Source: Anaerolineales bacterium
GTDB taxonomy: Bacteria; Chloroflexota; Anaerolineae; Anaerolineales; JABWBV01
Reading direction: 5' to 3'
Length of the DNA stretch: 9,733 nt
NCBI GenBank assembly: GCA_027019845.1
Contig: JALUWE010000339.1
Span: 1 to 9,733 of the forward strand
The translations under genes and the position numbers were made by a program. Below are positions 7,158 through 9,733 of this stretch, piece by piece; the first letter of the stretch is position 1; each line of letters opens with the position of its first letter. The notes beneath the pieces were generated by a model. That model was not told the DNA's origin. It saw nothing but the letters and a program-made list of their open reading frames with translations, and ran no database searches.

Positions 7158-7185
7158 TTGCATTTTTCTGAAAATCGAATACAAT
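7158..7185 (+). promoter_or_regulatory. Candidate promoter for the dehydratase-sbcD pair
   Basis: TTGCAT (7158-7163), a 16-base spacer, then TACAAT (7180-7185). The -10 matches five of six consensus positions and the -35 only three. Initiation would fall near 7192, at the first base of the terminator-like hairpin, which makes its use puzzling. Confidence 0.35.
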
Positions 7186-7191
7186 AAAAGA

Positions 7192-7233
7192 GCCGCTGTA
7201 GGGTGCCCCCCTCACCCTGCAGTGGCATTTTTT
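7192..7233 (+). terminator. Intrinsic-terminator-like hairpin, possibly bidirectional, just before the GTG of the dehydratase gene
   Basis: Arms 7192-7205 (GCCGCTGTAGGGTG) and 7213-7226 (CACCCTGCAGTGGC) form a 14-bp stem including two G-U pairs in the plus-strand RNA, with a 7-base loop (CCCCCCT). The stem is followed by A then six T and more A/T (7227-7237). On the minus strand the same stem is followed by TCTTTTATTG, so it could work both ways. It may insulate the two divergent units, act as an attenuator of the dehydratase leader, or be a remnant of an earlier gene junction. Confidence 0.65.
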
Positions 7234-7241
7234 ATTTCCCC

Positions 7242-7246
7242 AGGAG
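7242..7246 (+). promoter_or_regulatory. Ribosome binding site fixing the GTG start of the dehydratase
   Basis: AGGAG lies six bases before GTG at 7253, ideal spacing. It comes only a few bases after the T-run of the upstream hairpin, so folding or termination there would directly affect translation of the gene. Confidence 0.75.
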
Positions 7247-7252
7247 CGCGTC

Positions 7253-8281
7253 GTGTCTCTCAATTGGAACCCCCCTTCCGACTGGATTCGAATCACATCC
7301 ATCGATGCCCACACCGCGGGTGAGCCGTTGCGCGTGATCACCGGCGGGCTGCCGGAGCTGCCGGGCAACACGATTCTGGAAAAACGCCGCTACGCCCGCC
7401 AGCATCTGGACCACCTGCGCACCGCGTTGATGTGGGAGCCGCGCGGCCACGCGGATATGTACGGCTGCATCCTGACCGAGCCGGTCACGCCGGATGGCGA
7501 TCTGGGCGTGCTCTTCCTGCACAACCAGGGCTTCAGCACCATGTGCGGCCACGGCATTATCGGCCTGGCAAAGGTTGGCCTGGACACCGGGCTGATCCCA
7601 ATCGAGGGCGATGCCCCGCAGATCAAGATGGACACCCCGGCCGGGCGGGTGACGGCCTACGCCCGGCGGGAGGCCGGTTCGGTGGTGGAAGTCTCGTTTC
7701 TGAACGTGCCCTCTTTCGTGTACGCGCTGGATCAGACCGTACAGGTGCCGGGGTTGGGGGAGGTGCGTTACGATGTGGCCTTCGGCGGCGCGTTTTACGC
7801 CTTCGTGCAGACCGAACAGGTAGCCGTGAGGTTGACCCGGCGCGATTTCCGCGCCCTGATCGACCTGGGCGTGCGCATCAAACACGCGGTGATGGACAGC
7901 CTGCCCATCGAACACCCTTTCGAGGCGGATTTGGGCTTTCTGTATGACACGATCTTCGTCGGACCGGCGCACCACCCCGCGCACCACAGCCGCAACGTGT
8001 GCATTTTCGCGGATGGGGAGGTGGACCGCTGCCCGACCGGGACCGGCGTCAGCGCGCGGGCCGCCATCCACCACGCCCGCGGCGAACTCGGCCTGCACCA
8101 GCCCTTCGTGGTCGAGAGTATTTTGGGAACCACCTTCACCGGCGAGATCGTCGAGACCACCCGCTTTGGCCCGTACCCCGCCGTCATCCCCAAAGTGACG
8201 GGCAGCGCGCACATCGTCGGGCGCAACGAATGGCTGATCGACCCCAAAGACCCTTTGAGGGAGGGGTTTATGTTGCGGTAA
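7253..8281 (+). CDS. Proline racemase superfamily; probable trans-3-hydroxy-L-proline dehydratase
   Basis: A 342-residue soluble enzyme of the proline racemase/hydroxyproline epimerase family. Family landmarks are IDAHTAGEPLRVI (17-29), the first catalytic Cys in MCGHG (C98), HPFEADLGF (221-229) and DRCPTGTGVSAR (258-269). In racemases and 4-hydroxyproline epimerases the second site is SPCGTG with a second catalytic Cys. Here that residue is Thr262 and a Cys sits two places earlier. A Cys/Thr pair is the known mark of trans-3-hydroxy-L-proline dehydratases (human L3HYPDH type), which turn the substrate into pyrroline-2-carboxylate. The activity is therefore inferred from the active site; another substrate within the family remains possible. 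The start is GTG with a strong SD. The sbcD gene follows after nine bases. Codons are G/C-ending and richer in G+C than in the transporter genes. Confidence 0.85.
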   Translation: MSLNWNPPSDWIRITSIDAHTAGEPLRVITGGLPELPGNTILEKRRYARQHLDHLRTALMWEPRGHADMYGCILTEPVTPDGDLGVLFLHNQGFSTMCGHGIIGLAKVGLDTGLIPIEGDAPQIKMDTPAGRVTAYARREAGSVVEVSFLNVPSFVYALDQTVQVPGLGEVRYDVAFGGAFYAFVQTEQVAVRLTRRDFRALIDLGVRIKHAVMDSLPIEHPFEADLGFLYDTIFVGPAHHPAHHSRNVCIFADGEVDRCPTGTGVSARAAIHHARGELGLHQPFVVESILGTTFTGEIVETTRFGPYPAVIPKVTGSAHIVGRNEWLIDPKDPLREGFMLR

Positions 8282-8290
8282 AATTCCCCC

Positions 8291-9514
8291 ATGCTCAAAC
8301 TTCTGCACTTCGCGGACGCGCACATCGACATGGCCAACTATGGCCGCCACGACCCGCACACCGGCCTGCCCATGCGGGTGATGGATTTCCTCAAATCGCT
8401 GGACGTGATCATCGACGCGGCCATCGACGAGCAGGTCGATCTGGTTCTCTTCGCCGGGGACGCGTACAAAGACCGCAACCCCGCGCCCACCTTCCAGCGC
8501 GAGTGGGGCAAACGCATCATGCGCCTCTCCCAGGCAGGCATCCCCACCCTGCTGCTGGTCGGCAACCACGACCTGTCCCCCGCGTTGGGCCGCGCCCACG
8601 CCCTCGACGCCTTCGACACCCTGGCCGTGCCCCACGTCCGCGTCCTCGACCGGCCCCAATTCCTCACCCCCGACGACCTCGGCCTGCCCGTGCAGGTCAT
8701 GGCCCTGCCGTGGATCTCCCGCTCCGGCATGGTGGCGCACCTGGACATCCGCGCCAGCGACCCGGCGGAAATCTACCGCCTGTTGGAAGAGAAAATCACC
8801 GCGCTGATCGCTACCTGGTTCGATAACGCGGACCCCGAGCTGCCCACCCTGCTCACCGCGCACGCCTCGGTACAGGGGGCCACCTTCGGCGGGGAACGCG
8901 CCGTCATGCTGGGGGGCGATCTGGTGCTGCCCGGCTCACTGGTGCGCGACCCGCGGCTGGATTACGTCGCCCTCGGCCACATCCACAAACCCCAAAACCT
9001 GAACGAAAACGCGCACCCGCCCGCCATCTACCCCGGCTCCATCGAGCGGGTGGACTTCGGCGAGGCCGCGGAGGACAAATTCTACATCCTGGCGCACGTC
9101 GAACGCGGCAAAACCGAGGTGGAATGGCGCAAACTCGACCACATCCGCCCTTTCATCGACCGTTATGTGCGCCTGGACTCGCAGGAGGGCATCAACCAAC
9201 GCATCCGCAAAGCCCTGCCCGCTCCCGAAAAGCTCAAAGACGCCATCTTCCGCCTGACGCTCGAATACCCGCGCGATTGGGAAGCCCTGATCGACGAAAA
9301 CAGCCTGCGCGAATACGCGCGGCAGGCCTTCGAGTTCCATCTGGTCAAACGCCCGCAGATGGAAACCCGCATCCGCATCCCGGATGACCAGCACCTCGGC
9401 GCGCTCACTCCGCTGGAGTTGCTGGAGCTGTATTGGAAAGCCACCCACACCGACCCGGAGGAGGCGGAAGCGCTCAAGAAACTGGCACAGGAGATAGTGG
9501 GGAGAGGGGAGTAG
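8291..9514 (+). CDS. sbcD: DNA double-strand-break repair exonuclease, SbcD/Mre11 family
   Basis: A 407-residue metallophosphoesterase-type nuclease, typical length for SbcD. The metal-binding motifs are in order: FADAHID (D9, H11), FAGDAYKDR (D57), GNHD (92-95 region: N92, H93, D94), LTAHASVQG (H191) and LGHIHKPQ (H230, H232), followed by YPGSIERVDFGE. The C-terminal part (about 285-400) is the capping region, charged and helical at the end. It should act with the SMC-like ATPase SbcC on blocked DNA ends and hairpins, but no sbcC lies in the window: the next gene is convergent and unrelated. It starts nine bases after the dehydratase stop with no clear Shine-Dalgarno site, so translation may depend on coupling. 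The gene is very C-rich on the coding strand. Confidence 0.9.
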   Translation: MLKLLHFADAHIDMANYGRHDPHTGLPMRVMDFLKSLDVIIDAAIDEQVDLVLFAGDAYKDRNPAPTFQREWGKRIMRLSQAGIPTLLLVGNHDLSPALGRAHALDAFDTLAVPHVRVLDRPQFLTPDDLGLPVQVMALPWISRSGMVAHLDIRASDPAEIYRLLEEKITALIATWFDNADPELPTLLTAHASVQGATFGGERAVMLGGDLVLPGSLVRDPRLDYVALGHIHKPQNLNENAHPPAIYPGSIERVDFGEAAEDKFYILAHVERGKTEVEWRKLDHIRPFIDRYVRLDSQEGINQRIRKALPAPEKLKDAIFRLTLEYPRDWEALIDENSLREYARQAFEFHLVKRPQMETRIRIPDDQHLGALTPLELLELYWKATHTDPEEAEALKKLAQEIVGRGE

Positions 9515-9553
9515 GGAATAGGGAGTAAGGAGTAGGGAGTAAGGAGTAAGGAG
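9506..9553. repeat. Degenerate 7-base tandem repeat (GGGAGTA-like)
   Basis: About six to seven copies of a heptamer close to (G/A)GGAGTA run through here; T recurs every seven bases at 9512, 9519, 9526, 9533, 9540 and 9547. The array starts in the last codons of sbcD and includes its TAG stop. It fills most of the 60-base gap to the convergent CoA-transferase gene. Such purine-only runs at gene ends are simple-sequence expansions and no coding role is seen. Confidence 0.7.
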
Positions 9554-9574
9554 GGGAGAGGGGATGTTTAATTC

Positions 9575-9733
9575 TCAATTCTCGATCACCTTCACCACCC
9601 CCTTCTCTGCCAGGGCGGTGATTTCACGCTCGGAAAAACCGGCTGAACACAGAATTTCGCGCGTGTGGGCGCCCAGTTCGGGGGGCGGCTCGCGGCGCGG
9701 GGGGTAGGGGAGGGGGGACCCCAGCTGGAGGGC
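9575..9733 (-). CDS. CaiB/BaiF (family III) CoA-transferase, C-terminal fragment
   Basis: The last 52 codons and a TGA stop (9575-9577) of a gene entering from the right edge. The segment LGAHTREILCSAGFSEREIT followed by ALAEKGVV matches the C-terminal pattern of family III CoA-transferases (PxLGxHTxEIL, then a short helix and Gly-Val end). A Pro-rich stretch (SPLPYPPRREPPPE) precedes it, as is common there. The enzyme would move CoA between a CoA thioester and an organic acid. The donor and acceptor cannot be known from this tail. It converges on sbcD. Identification rests on a short motif. Confidence 0.72.
   Translation of the reverse strand, partial: ALQLGSPLPYPPRREPPPELGAHTREILCSAGFSEREITALAEKGVVKVIEN

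Larger units (their letters stand above)
6886..7252. promoter_or_regulatory. Divergent control region between the transporter operon and the dehydratase-sbcD pair
   Basis: This 367-base A+T-rich region has no credible gene. It contains the promoter and a leader of about 150 bases for dppB (minus), two long inverted repeats, a perfect 12-base palindrome (7135-7146), a small CCCCT/AGGGG stem (7144-7156), a candidate plus-strand promoter, and a terminator-like hairpin. The 10-mer AATCGAATAC occurs twice (6955-6964 and 7173-7182). Individual sites are listed separately. Confidence 0.7.

Noticed and set aside
6878..7171. A 97-codon plus-strand frame across the divergent intergenic region
   Set aside because: No ribosome binding site, no family similarity, and it runs through the inverted repeats and the opposite promoter.
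7432..7947. A 171-codon plus-strand frame within the dehydratase gene
   Set aside because: Out of frame with the conserved MCGHG enzyme and Arg/Gly-rich, typical of a +1 shadow in G+C-rich coding DNA.
7232..8863. A 543-codon open frame on the minus strand opposite the dehydratase and sbcD
   Set aside because: It is the antisense shadow of two genes with G/C-ending codons. Its product is a low-complexity Gly/Val/His/Arg/Asp-rich string with no family motif, while the plus-strand genes have complete catalytic motifs.
9494..9563. The purine-rich tandem repeat as a CRISPR array or origin iterons
   Set aside because: The unit is only seven bases with no spacers. No replication gene or DnaA-box cluster is nearby.

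Overview
The window looks like chromosomal DNA from a bacterium. My best guess is a Chloroflexota (Anaerolineae-like) lineage, which is an inference rather than proof. It rests on an oddly built response regulator, an SbcD-type nuclease with an AGDAYKDR metal motif, moderate to high G+C, and clear Shine-Dalgarno sites. No rRNA, tRNA, CRISPR array, insertion sequence or phage gene was seen.

Left part, all on the minus strand (6885 down to 1). A five-gene run encodes a peptide/nickel-class (Opp/Dpp family) ABC importer: an enlarged DppB-like permease, a DppC-like permease, then a Tat-exported, lipid-anchored sulfite-oxidase-family molybdoenzyme placed inside the operon, then the DppD-like and DppF-like ATPases. 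No substrate-binding protein is encoded here. After a 241-base gap comes the start of a receiver-domain protein whose phosphoacceptor Asp is Glu. It has a second domain, possibly Roadblock-like, and runs off the left edge.

Centre (6886-7252). A 367-base A+T-rich divergent intergenic region holds an extended -10 promoter for the transporter operon, two long perfect inverted repeats with related half-sites, a 12-base palindrome, a candidate plus-strand promoter, and a strong hairpin plus T-run that looks like an intrinsic terminator only about 20 bases before the rightward gene.

Right part (7253-9733), clearly more G+C-rich. A plus-strand pair encodes a proline-racemase-superfamily enzyme, best read as trans-3-hydroxy-L-proline dehydratase (second catalytic Cys replaced by Thr), and an SbcD/Mre11-type nuclease with no adjacent sbcC. 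A degenerate 7-base tandem repeat covers the sbcD stop codon. The C-terminus of a convergent CaiB/BaiF (family III) CoA-transferase enters from the right edge.

A possible theme, by inference only, is uptake of peptides by the importer and breakdown of hydroxyproline by the divergent dehydratase, with both perhaps controlled from the shared intergenic region. I see no clear evidence for a wholly new system. The most unusual elements are the roughly 190-residue insertion in the DppB-like permease, the molybdoenzyme inside the transporter operon, the D-to-E receiver, and the architecture of the divergent control region.
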